Shown: positions 10,935 through 20,500 of the stretch, in pieces
How positions within the stretch are numbered: the stretch's first letter is position 1
Layout of the letters: every line of letters starts with the position of its first letter
Source: Kitagawia praeruptora
Taxonomy: Eukaryota; Streptophyta; Magnoliopsida; Apiales; Apiaceae
Assembly (NCBI GenBank): GCA_037693485.1
Contig: CM075346.1
Span: 11,375,501-11,439,500, forward strand
Reading direction: 5' to 3'
Length of the DNA: 64,000 nt
Notes under the pieces: model-generated
Database searches by the model: none
What the model saw: only the letters and a program-made list of their open reading frames with translations
Told to the model about the DNA's origin: nothing
Translations under genes and position numbers: made by a program

Positions 10935-10952
10935 TGGCGCCGTCTGTGGGAA
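10935..10952 (+). other. Primer-binding site of element D
   Basis: TGGCGCCGTCTGTGGGAA begins two bases after the LTR, in the position and style of plant Ty3/Gypsy tRNA primer sites. The tRNA was not identified. Confidence 0.8.
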
Positions 10953-10965
10953 GAAGACATCAACC

Positions 10966-13527
10966 ATGGTTCAAACACGAAGAACTGCACCAAGCACTAC
11001 CGAGCCAATCGCTACCGAGGCTCTACCTCTTAGCTCTGCTCCGCCCCTTACTGAACAAGTACTTCCGACATCTAAGCAAGTACCTCTGACATCCGGGACT
11101 ATCGTTCCGTATCAAGTTTCTCAACCCCTAGGGACGACTACCCATATTGAGAGTACGCTACCTCCGATCGTCCACACAATTCCAGGGACTAACCCCCGCC
11201 AGGTGGGGATTTCCTCCTTGATTGTAGACCCCAACAACCTTACACGAGGGGTTCAGATCCACACTACGGATCTCCCCGTAAGTACCAGTCCAATGTACGG
11301 GTTGCCTAACTACGGAGCTGGACCAAGTGGTCATGCCCTGTATATTCGAGATCGAGATTATCGCGATTTTTCTGGTCCTTATACGGATGAATCATCTTCT
11401 GACGATGATTACGAGCGTGATGAAGCTCCAAGGAGGCGACGTGGAAGTAAAGAACCTATGGGGAGAACTCGAACTACTCATGATGGACTCCCTTCAACAG
11501 CTGCTGAGAGGATTAAGGCTTATGAAGCCGAGATCTTAAGATTAAAGGAAGACATGGCCAGGGAGCAAGCCAGATCAAATCAGACTTTGCCACCTCCCAC
11601 GTCAGGACCGATTCCTTTCATAGATCTGGAGAGGCCTCCAAGAAGGCAAAGAAGGGCTACAGTCCCAACTGAAAGAACTACAAGGGTGGAAACCCCTAAG
11701 AGCAACCCCAAGGATCTGATGCCACTTGGGGATCCTGATGATCCCACGCCCCCATTCACCGAGGAGGTGATGAATGCCCACATATCAAGGAAGTTCAAGA
11801 TGCCGACAATTAAGGCTTACGATGGAACGGGTGATCCCGCAAATCATGTTAGGACGTTCTCGAACGCACTATTACTACAGCCTGCAAGTGACGCCTTGAA
11901 GTGTAGGGCGTTCCCTCAAACCTTGTCGGGCATGGCTCAAAGATGGTATAGCCGACTTCCTGCAAACTCAATTGGCTCCTTTAAGGAGTTAAGTGCTGCT
12001 TTTGTTAGTCAATTTATCAGCGGGAGAGTTCATGAGAAAAGTTCTGCATCTCTCATGTATGTGGTACAAGGGAAGAATGAGAATCTGAGAGATTATCTTA
12101 AGAGGTTCACCAAGGAGACATTAAATATTACTGATTTAGAGAACAAGGTGGCCATGGTAGCCCTGGAGCACGGCACCACTGATCTTTACTTTAAAAGGTC
12201 ATTGGCAAAGCACCCACCCGAGAATATGGCTGAGCTTCAACGAAGGGCTGATAAGTATATCAAGGCCGAGGACAGCACCATGAAGGATGTCGTGATAAAC
12301 AATGGAGGCAACGGGAACTCCAAGAAGCGAAGGCAAGACCAGGAGTATGATGACCAGGAATATGATGCTAGGGACAAGTATCCCCGAACTAGTGAGGACT
12401 CCGACTCTGCCCCTAAGAAGAGCCAAAGACCAAGGTTCACTGAGTATGCAAGGTTGAACACTCCCAGGAGTCGAATCCTATTGGACATTGAGAAGGATAA
12501 GGATTTCCGATGGCCGAAGCCACTCAGGGGTGATCCCACAAAGAGGAACAAAAATCAGTATTGCAGATTCCACAAGGATGTAGGGCATGACACTGATGAT
12601 TGTAAGCAACTCAAAGATGAGATCGAGTTCTTGATCCGTAAAGGGAAGTTGGGCCACTTCACTAAGGGTGAAGATCGTGGTAATCAGAGAAGAGAGTATG
12701 ATAGGAACGACGATGATCGGGATCGCACCCCACAGCCCCGAGGGCCAGTGATCAACATGATCTCAGGAGGCCCGACTGCGGCCGGGATGACTGGGAACTC
12801 TCGGAAGGCTTATGCCCGAGAAGTGATGCATATTGTCGGAGAGACACCAAAGCGTGCAAAAACCGAAGTAACAATCGAATTTGATGATTCAGACCTTGAA
12901 GGGGTGAAGTTCCCCCATGATGACCCGCTGGTCATAACACCCATGATTGGGAATTCAGAGGTGAAGCGAGTCTTGATAGACAATGGAGCTTCAGTGGACA
13001 TTTTGTTCTATGATGCATTCGTGAAAATGGGATACAACGACTCTCAGTTGACCCTATCTAACATGCCTATATATGGATTCAGCGGAGTAGAGACTAAAGT
13101 TGAGGGAACTATTTTGTTGCCCGTCACCATCGGACAGAAGCCAACAGAGGCCACTCAGATGCTGAACTTTTTGGTTATCAAAGCGTCTTCCACCTACAAT
13201 GCCATCCTCGGGAGGACTGGACTCCATGCTTTTAAGGCTGTGGCCTCAACCTATCACATGAAGATCAAGTTTCCAACCAGGAATGGTGTAGGAGAACAAA
13301 AAGGTGACCAGAAAATGGCTAGGAGCTGTTATGTAGCTGCGTTAAGGCCTGATGGAGTCGGGGGGCAGGTCCTTCCGATTGAAGACATGGACGTTTGTAG
13401 TGATAAGGAACATCAAGAAATCGAGGGGCAGGAGATTGTACCCCAAGCTGTAAGTGAACTTCAGAATAAGAATGAGGTGACCAGAAGGAGTAGTGAGTGC
13501 TCTATTTTATTGGAGCATCAAAAATAA
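10966..13527 (+). CDS. Gag-protease polyprotein of element D
   Basis: Uninterrupted 853-aa frame starting at the first ATG after the primer site. Residues 1-270 are a Ser/Thr/Pro-rich and then charged N-terminus. The retrotransposon gag domain spans about 278-440 (TIKAYDGTGDP, AQRWYSRLP). The compact zinc finger CRFHKDVGHDTDDC is near 533. An aspartyl protease follows with VLIDNGASVD near 667 and YNAILGRTGL near 745. It supplies particle structural proteins and their maturation. The last dozen or so residues (near SECSILLEHQK) come from an out-of-frame second-RNase H fragment fused on, so the natural C-terminus is lost. Coding capacity is preserved in an element whose pol is destroyed, a common state for elements moved in trans. 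Confidence 0.9.
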   Translation: MVQTRRTAPSTTEPIATEALPLSSAPPLTEQVLPTSKQVPLTSGTIVPYQVSQPLGTTTHIESTLPPIVHTIPGTNPRQVGISSLIVDPNNLTRGVQIHTTDLPVSTSPMYGLPNYGAGPSGHALYIRDRDYRDFSGPYTDESSSDDDYERDEAPRRRRGSKEPMGRTRTTHDGLPSTAAERIKAYEAEILRLKEDMAREQARSNQTLPPPTSGPIPFIDLERPPRRQRRATVPTERTTRVETPKSNPKDLMPLGDPDDPTPPFTEEVMNAHISRKFKMPTIKAYDGTGDPANHVRTFSNALLLQPASDALKCRAFPQTLSGMAQRWYSRLPANSIGSFKELSAAFVSQFISGRVHEKSSASLMYVVQGKNENLRDYLKRFTKETLNITDLENKVAMVALEHGTTDLYFKRSLAKHPPENMAELQRRADKYIKAEDSTMKDVVINNGGNGNSKKRRQDQEYDDQEYDARDKYPRTSEDSDSAPKKSQRPRFTEYARLNTPRSRILLDIEKDKDFRWPKPLRGDPTKRNKNQYCRFHKDVGHDTDDCKQLKDEIEFLIRKGKLGHFTKGEDRGNQRREYDRNDDDRDRTPQPRGPVINMISGGPTAAGMTGNSRKAYAREVMHIVGETPKRAKTEVTIEFDDSDLEGVKFPHDDPLVITPMIGNSEVKRVLIDNGASVDILFYDAFVKMGYNDSQLTLSNMPIYGFSGVETKVEGTILLPVTIGQKPTEATQMLNFLVIKASSTYNAILGRTGLHAFKAVASTYHMKIKFPTRNGVGEQKGDQKMARSCYVAALRPDGVGGQVLPIEDMDVCSDKEHQEIEGQEIVPQAVSELQNKNEVTRRSSECSILLEHQK

Positions 13528-15300
13528 AATCAAGTGGTGCAAGCCTAGTCTTGCAAAGCCCCGATGGGTTCAAATTATCCTAGTAGTTTTTAGCTTCATA
13601 TTTTATCTAGTAGAAGTAGAAATAAGGTTCGATGAAACCATCGCAGAGCATGTTGCTCCGAGTAGGACATTAGTATTCTATGTAAGGGTTGAACCCATCT
13701 CAAGTTATTAATGCAAGTTTGTTTTCCATTCATTGATTATGTGATTTTATTTATGTACCTAACACCTGATGTGTGTAAGTCAAAGATGACCCAGTACCGA
13801 AAATAAAAAAATACACGAATGGAAACAAACAAACGCATAAATAAAAATCCTGAAAGGTCGAGAGTTACTAAGAGTTTAAGTCCTTGAAGGACCCCGGATA
13901 AAAAACAAGAAGCAAAGATAGGTTTGAAAACCCTGAAATCAGAACTAAGATTCGAGACAAGCCGTGAAAGACATGAAGTCAAGTAAGGGATCCAAAAGAC
14001 CTTTAGTTTGACATCAATCCAAAAGAAAGGTCGTGAATACTTGGTAGTCGACATATGAACACCAACGATGAACATGTAAACGTCAATCTCGAATCCTAGG
14101 ATAAGGAACACGAGTTATTAGCCATGAAGGCCATGGGATAGCTATGAAGGCCAAACTTGAAGGGGTCATGAACCTCCAGATAAGATCCAAGGATTGAAAC
14201 TTCAAGTCAAAGCTTGAAAACCAATCTGAAATTTTGGACCCTCAATCCAGAATGCCAACATTGAAATATCTGAACAAGCATTGAGTGCCATCCTCATTCG
14301 AAAGGATAACAAGGTTCAGAAGCCTATCTACTATGTGAGCAAGATGTTGCATGCAGCTGAGTTCAATTATTCTCCCATTAAGAAGTTTGCTTTGACATTA
14401 GTAACAGCCTCGAGGAAGCGACGATCGTACTTCCAGGCACTTAAGATTGAAACCCTGACGGACCAGCAACTGAGAAACATGTTGCATAACCCGAAGGCTA
14501 GCTAAGTGGGCGATAGAACTCAGATTATTTGATATCGCGTACAAACCTCGAATTGCAATTAAAGCACAGGTACTCGTTGACTTCTTAGTTGAATATACCA
14601 TTGACAACCAAGAAGTAAGGGGGCAGGAAGGCACAACACCCCAGTAAGGGCAAGATGAGACACCCCAAGAGGGAGAGAACTTATAAAGTTTAGAAGAAAC
14701 ATTGGGTGCTCTATTTTGATAGGGCATCAAAAACAAAATCAAGTGGTGCTGGTATAGTCCTACAGAGCCCTGATGGCTTCGCGATTGAATGTGCCTTGAA
14801 GTTGAATATTTTTCGACAACCAATAACGAGGCAGAGTATAAAGCCTTGAAAGCCGGACTAGGCTCGTCTTTAGCCATGAGGGCCAAAAATCTTAAAGTCT
14901 ATGGAGACTCAAGGCTGGTGATAGCCCAAGTGAGTAGAGCTCTAAAAGCCAAAGATGAAACGATGTTGAAATATCTGAAAATTGTAAAATCACAGTTGGT
15001 ATGGTATGATTCGAGGAATACCAACTTGTATAACGGCCGATGCCTTGTCCAAATTTGCCTCGTCTAAAATCGAGAATTACACTAGAAGTGTTTACTATCA
15101 GGTCTTGGAGACCCCACTATAGAGCGCAAATTGTTGGCGCCCATTGACGTTGGAAGTTGCTAGACAGACCCCCATCAAAGCTCATCTTGAGACTGGTTGG
15201 CTCCATGATAATGCCTTGGAGGCACGAAACTGTCAGTGAGAGCATTGAGATACGCATTCGCCTTGATGGCCAACAAGGCCGTTTGCCTCAAATTAAGCTG
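13488..15300 (+). pseudogene. Collapsed pol of element D (RNase H, second RNase H, linker)
   Basis: Fragments in pol order. At 13490-13580 is the start of a second RNase H (VLYFIGASK..SSGAS). After about 650 bp without recognisable coding, 14265-14505 is the RT-associated RNase H end (KPIYYVSKML, TDQQLRNML), continuing as KWAIEL..YKPRIAIKAQ to about 14600. A second copy of the second RNase H follows at 14700-15060 (WVLYF, NNEAEYKALKAG, YGDSRLVIAQV) with a frameshift near 14795. The linker before integrase (LETGWLHDNALEAR) is at 15160-15230. The reverse transcriptase palm with its YVDD box and the integrase core are absent. The two second-RNase H starts show internal template switching. Confidence 0.82.
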
Positions 15301-15489
15301 GTTGTTTGAATTCAAGGCCTAAAAATCAGGAACTAGTGGCTAAATTAAAACCAAGGCAAGGTCTTACAAACCAAGGAAAGAGCCCAAATACATAATTGGG
15401 GTAGGCCCAAATGGTTTGAAGACCAAGGCCCATGAAAATTAAAAGGCATGGCCCATTAAAGTCCAATAAAACTTGGACCAAAGATTAAG

Positions 15490-16020
15490 AGGAAGCCTGA
15501 GGTCGAAGCATTTGACCTCGATTTTTAGTGTAAGTACGAGCTTGACTAAACGACCTGGAAAACTCAGTTTGAGGTCGTGAGTAGCCTCTAATTTTGAGGT
15601 CGTTATAACACGGTTTGAAATCGTAAATTCCAGGTCGAATTTGTACTAGGAATTCAAGAAAATCCATACGACCTGGGACTTATTCGAGGTCGAGATTACA
15701 TTGAATCAAGGTCGTGAATTCCAGGTCGAAAAAGAACTGGAAAACCTACAAAAAAGGCGCGACCTGGAACCATTTTAAAGATTGTTTCTTCTTCAATTGA
15801 GGTCGTAAATTTGAGGTCGAAAATCAACTGCAAATCGAGCTCGAAGCTCACGACCTGGAACCCAAGTGAGGTCGATAATCTCTAGATTTGAGCTCGTTTT
15901 TTTTTTAGCTCGAATTTATACTGGTTGAGCTCGAAAAGCTCCTGGTCGAAATTAAGCTAAATGAGCTCGGAAAAAGCCCCGACCTGGGACAGTTTGAGCT
16001 CGAAAATTGAGCTCGAATTT
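15490..16020 (+). repeat. GAGGTCG / CGACCTGG / GAGCTCG array of element D
   Basis: More than 20 copies of 7-9 bp motifs in both orientations: GAGGTCG, its complement CGACCT(GG), and GAGCTCG, spaced about 10-40 bases. Many adjacent pairs can form hairpins, for example GAGGTC..GACCTC at 15500-15520. The first half uses GAGGTCG, the second half shifts to GAGCTCG, as if one unit type has replaced the other along the array. Confidence 0.8.
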
Positions 16021-16159
16021 GGCCTGAAAAAAAGAGAAAAACATGCAATTTTGGAAGCAAAATTAGTGATAAAATTTTAGAAAAATAAGTCGAAACGATA
16101 ATTTCTGGATAGTAATAGTCTTCAGAAATAAAAAATTTCCAAGCTATTAAAGCTCGACC

Positions 16160-16249
16160 CCAGCCAGGGGCTCTGCCCCTTGGACCCCGCCAGGGGCTGC
16201 CGCCCCTTGGACCCCGCCCAGGGGCTGCCGCCCCCGGACCCCCGCTAGC
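16160..16249 (+). repeat. Tandem CAGGGGCTGCCGCCCCTTGG hairpin repeat
   Basis: Three copies of a 27-30 bp unit whose core AGGGGC-TGCC-GCCCCT is a perfect hairpin, separated by GACCCCGC. Very GC-rich within AT-rich surroundings. Confidence 0.8.
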
Positions 16250-16470
16250 GCCGTTTAGCGTCGTTCAGTGCAGATTAGCACCGTTAGTGCCGATAGCGCC
16301 CTTAGTGCCTGTTAGCACAAATTAGTGCCGATTAGCACTGTTTAGCACCGATTAGTGCCCTTAGTGCCATTTCATGCTATTTAACATTGTTTAACAATGT
16401 TTAAACGTTGTTTATGGCTGATTAGCACCGTCTAGTGCCATTTAACACCGCTTAGTGTCGTTCAACATCG
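16250..16470 (+). repeat. TTAGTGCC/TTAGCACC array of element D
   Basis: Same motif family as 7733-7930 in element C, with units such as GATTAGTGCC, GTTTAGCACC and GTTTAACA. It lies between the GC-rich repeats and the conserved pre-LTR block. Confidence 0.75.
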
Positions 16471-16622
16471 TCGTAAATGCGTCGGTCGCTCCACGCTTTA
16501 CATTAAGATGATATTGTTGAAAATACTCACGTAAGAGCAATGAACCCTGACCCGAGTCTCGAAAAAGGCCGTTAAAACTTCAAGGAAAACCTGATCAGTT
16601 TTCCTAGAAGTTGGGGGGCAAA

Positions 16623-17139
16623 TGATATGGGCTAAAAATAAGCCCTAAAGACACATTTAATGTGGCATTAATTAGACCTAGAATGGTTCAAACGTGGGGC
16701 CCACTAGATGGCCCAAAAACCCTAGTTAAATATTAATTTCGTAATTAATATTCATGGCTAATTAACAGCTGGGAAATATAAGTCAAATAAGGATATTACT
16801 CCTGCCTGACTTAGCCTCCAAGGCACCTACTTCAACAAGGAAACTGATTCCTACAAGGAAGGGGTCTAGAACCTTCCTCAAGGCGGTGGCTTGCCCACCA
16901 AGTCTCTGACTCCTACCATAATTCTAGGACTTCTCAGCCTATATAAAGGGTCAGACCCCTCAACTCAGAACTACGTTGGCTTGATTCTCTAACAATATAG
17001 AGATACGTAGGCATCTTGTGAGGACCGTTTAGTCTCGAAATGCAAGAACAGCCATTAAAGCTCGAAGCTCACCAACCCTATCATTAAATACACGCGAAAC
17101 CTAGCCGCAATATCAAACCCTCGTTTTTATTCCACAACA
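16623..17139 (+). repeat. 3' LTR of element D
   Basis: 517 bp, preceded by the polypurine tract at 16610-16622 and followed by the target duplication ACGTT. Confidence 0.95.
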
Positions 17140-17833
17140 ACGTTACCTTTCTATTTTCTCTAACTAAAATCTCTCTCTTTCCAATGATATCACGGGCGGT
17201 TCTATTTAATACAATAAATTAATAATATTATAATATTAATAATTAATTGATTATTTTTTTCAGCTAAAATGTATCATCTTTTCTATATTTTTAAACTAAA
17301 ATCCCTATTTTGATAGAAATATCACGGACAATATTAATTTCTCCTTTTCTAAAAACATTATGAGCAATTGTATTTAATAAAATAACATAATTAGATTATA
17401 ATTACTATAAATGAATTAATTACCCTTTTCACCTAGAACATGTTACCTTTTTAATTTTCTCTAACTAAATCCTCTTTTTTTCCAATCATATCACGGACAT
17501 TCTATTTATTAAAATAAATAAAAATTTTACAATTACGAACAATTAACCGATTAACTTTTTCAACTAAAACCTATCATCTTTTTTAACTAAAATCCCTCCT
17601 TTTCTAGAAATATCACAAATAACATTTATATAATTACTATCAAATCATCTCATATAAAAATTTAAGCCTCCAAAATTCATGTTTTAAAAAAATAAATTTA
17701 AATTAATGAAAAAATTCATATAATATTAAAAAAATTCGTGCATCGCACGGCTTTTAAGCTAGTATAGTGTTAAATCACAATCAAACAATACTTGAATAAT
17801 TAATTTTAAATGTAAAAACTTTTGATCACGTTA

Positions 17834-18038
17834 GAGCATCTCCAATGCTACACACTTATTAGTTAAAATTGATGACATGACATAATTTTTAGATAATATG
17901 TATATTTTTTCTTCTCCAACCATGCTTCCTGTGAGGTAAATTTTTAGGTAATCATATTGACATCCTCTATATTTGGAGGAAATCTATAATATATAGATAA
18001 TATCTATAATTCATTGTCTCCACTTATATCGTGACCCA

Positions 18039-18082
<44 letters not shown>

Positions 18083-18225
18083 TTAAATAATAATAAAATT
18101 CTATTTTTAAAATATAGCTATTCATTATAGCTAATACCATTGTAGTAAAACATCTTATAATTCAACTAAATTTTAGATAATAATTATATAGGTAATGATT
18201 TTAGCTATTACCGTTGGATATACTC
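17834..18225. mobile_element. MITE of the GAGCATCTCCAA family
   Basis: Ends GAGCATCTCCAATG and, in reverse complement, GAGTATATCCAACG form imperfect terminal inverted repeats. Flanking triplets are TTA (left) and TTT (right). Contains a (TA)n microsatellite at about 18043-18078. A related element is at 61174-61394. Probably PIF/Harbinger-type by the 3-bp flank (inference). Confidence 0.6.
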
Positions 18226-19040
18226 TTTTAAGTTATAACGCAATTTGTAATGTCCATTTGAGCTAATAAGCAGCAAAGCTGCAGGCCCAGTGAGGGAGCT
18301 AAATCCTAAATGCGATAAGGTTTTAAACGTGAGAGTCTGATCAAAAAAGAAAAAATTATTTTAAGCCAGCTAACTAGCTGTTACCGTGAAATATAATAAA
18401 ATATTTGAAAGTGTTTGTCTTATTCAATTATATAACCAATACTTAATCGAAAATAAAGATAATTAATATAATAAGAAAATTATTTCTATTCGTTGATAAT
18501 GATAATTATGATAATTTTCGTATAACATCAATAATAATTTGTTAACATCTCCTTCAAAATCAAAATGCTCAAAAAAGCGAGTTTACAAAATAATAAAAAA
18601 AAATTAAAAAATAATAGTAATAATATTGAAAGTCGGTGGAGCCCCAACATGCCGAGCATACACGCCCGCTCACCGTGGATTCTAGATTGTTAGGATTTTT
18701 TTTTAATATATAAAAACAGTTCAAGAGGAGCTTACTTATACATATATGGATCTTTTTTCACTAAAAATAAGTTATGAAATTACAATTTATATATATCTTA
18801 AAATGTGTATCAAATAGTACTGAAAACATGTAAAGAAAGGAGGGGAACGAAAAAGTTTATCAAATAGTACCGAAAACATGTAAAGAAAGCAGGGGAACAA
18901 AAAAGTTTACGTAATTTATATAAGAAATTGATTTTTTCTCATCTTCAATTCCTCTCTCTCCTTGTCTAAAACTTTACGTATTTTGTTTCAAATTGATTAT
19001 ATATAGCCGACATCTAAATATTTTTACAAAAGCTCTATAA
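18226..19040. other. AT-rich spacer with one small tandem duplication
   Basis: No gene seen. Two 50-bp copies of a TATCAAATAGTACYGAAAAC unit lie at 18808-18907, differing at a few bases. Confidence 0.6.
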
Positions 19041-19045
19041 GTGAC

Positions 19046-19638
19046 TGTTGGAATATGGATTCGATTATAATTTGAATTCATTGATTCGGTAAAATCAATT
19101 CCGTTTTTACTACGGATTTTTTGCCACCGCCTTTACATAATTAATTAACACGGTTAATTAATTAAGAAAATTGCCACTGATTTAATTGATTAGCTTGGCT
19201 AATTAATTAAGGCAATTGTGTTAAGGAAATTGCCACCAATTTAATTGATTAGCGCGGCTAATTAATTAAGGCAATTGTGTAGCGCACAAGTTTTCCTATC
19301 CTATATATACTCGTTTAGAGCCTTAGGATTATTCACTCGAAAAACACACATCCTCCTCACAAATACAGCTTCTTCTTTTCTTCTGGTGATAGTTCTTGCT
19401 CGTCTCAAGCTCGCTGAGAGTGACGCTCGTTTGTAGCCTCACTGCAATCCGTTTTATCCTGGGAGGCGTTTCGCTCGCATATACGGTGAGGGTTAATACG
19501 CTTTAAGGAGACAGTCACGCACTGGACTCGGGTTTTTCGTTCCTTGTCTCCTCTTTCGTTTGTTTTAATTATAATATAACCGTTACCCACACACACACAA
19601 ATATTATATTGTTTGTATTTATCGCAGATTGTCCAACA
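19046..19638 (+). repeat. 5' LTR of element E
   Basis: TGTTGGAATATGG to ATTGTCCAACA. About five or six substitutions separate it from the 3' copy. TATA box TATATATA at 19302-19309. Two 59-bp repeats (19169-19217 and 19228-19276) each form a nested hairpin: outer AATTGCC/GGCAATT and inner TTAATTGATTAGC/GCTAATTAATTAA. Confidence 0.93.
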
Positions 19639-20172
19639 ATCTTAAAGCGTATTAAAATTATATCTGTGATCTGTACCTACGTAATTATTTGTTTGTTTGA
19701 GTGACATATTCTTAAAGCAATTTATTATTTCAATCTTTTATACGATTGGTTCAAACGTTCGGTCTATATCTTGACATGTTTATGGGTACTAATTTTTACA
19801 TTGATTTATGTTAAAGGATTTAACATATGATTTTACGATGTACGGTCACTGGAAGAGCTGTTGATTATTGTGAATACTGAATAGTCATGTAGGCAGCCAT
19901 ACATGATATGGTTTTGTAATTTACTTGTCATGTTTGACTAATAATATATTAATGGATTTATTAAGGTATACCTTTGTTTAAAGTGTCTGGATTGCTATAT
20001 GTCTTCGGTATGTTAATGCGCTGTCAATTTATTAACTAATATACATGAAATTGGTTTACCGTCATGGCACATTCTTGTTCAAATAAATTGAATGTTTATT
20101 GCTCTTAATGCCATGTATGTAGACGCCTTAACAGAGGCCATATGATTTGCCAGGTTTATTTCGCTTTAATTG
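19639..20172 (+). other. 5' internal region of element E
   Basis: Non-coding leader between the LTR and the insertion of H. No primer-binding site starting with TGG is seen at the LTR edge (the sequence is ATCTTAAAGCG), so the priming mode is unclear or the site has decayed. Confidence 0.6.
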
Positions 20173-20177
20173 ATACC

Positions 20178-20372
20178 TGTTATAAATTATTAGCTATATT
20201 ACTAACATTAACTGCTTAAGAAAAGAGAGCAAAAGAAAGAGAGAGAGCAGTATAGAGAAGTTGCTTCGTCACTTATTTCCATTGTCTAATAAGCCTTTTA
20301 TAGGCAAAGATAGCAAGCCAATTTTGACAAAATGGCAATCAGCCATGTAAACATGCAACACGTTTTACAACA
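20178..20372 (-). repeat. 3' LTR of element H
   Basis: 195 bp; on the plus strand TGTTATAAATT to TTTACAACA. Contains a GA-rich tract. Differs from the partner at two sites. Confidence 0.95.
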
Positions 20373-20500
20373 CTCCCCTTTGATTGTCATTTTAGTACGG
20401 ATCATAGACTGCCTCGTTAAAACCTTGTCAAAGAAAAACCCAGTGGGATAAAAATTTTGACGAAGGAAAAAGAGTACAATCTCCCCTTGGAAGAAATTGA

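Larger units (their letters stand above)
10416..17139 (+). mobile_element. Element D: non-autonomous Ty3/Gypsy element with target duplication
   Basis: Complete element with LTRs of equal length (517 bp) and a perfect 5-bp target duplication ACGTT (10411-10415 and 17140-17144). I see two substitutions between the LTRs, so insertion is recent. Order: LTR, primer-binding site, gag-protease ORF, collapsed pol remnants, three repeat arrays, polypurine tract (GTTGGGGGGCAAA), LTR. The RT core and the integrase catalytic core are missing. The second RNase H fragment marks the Tat-type dual-RNase H group. Confidence 0.92.
9513..17762 (+). mobile_element. AT-rich Helitron-like block, split by element D
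   Basis: The flanks 9540-10410 and 17145-17762 share a degenerate motif set (TTTTTCAGSTAAAACA, TATCACGGRC, CTAACTAAAAT) repeated every 90-180 bases, and join cleanly if element D and one ACGTT are removed. The right end has a short hairpin (CGTGC-ATC-GCACG, 17738-17750) followed 8 bases later by CTAG and then T, the signature of a Helitron 3' end. The 5' end (TC after A) was not located with confidence; ATCTATAGCTG near 9537 is a candidate. No helicase gene, so non-autonomous. Confidence 0.5.

Noticed and set aside
15490..16020. CRISPR-like array
   Set aside because: Units are short, irregularly spaced, in both orientations, and the context is a plant retrotransposon; no cas genes or equal spacers.
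19405..19596. 63-aa ORF present in both E LTRs
   Set aside because: Antisense to the LTR transcript, no motif; shared only because LTRs are duplicates.
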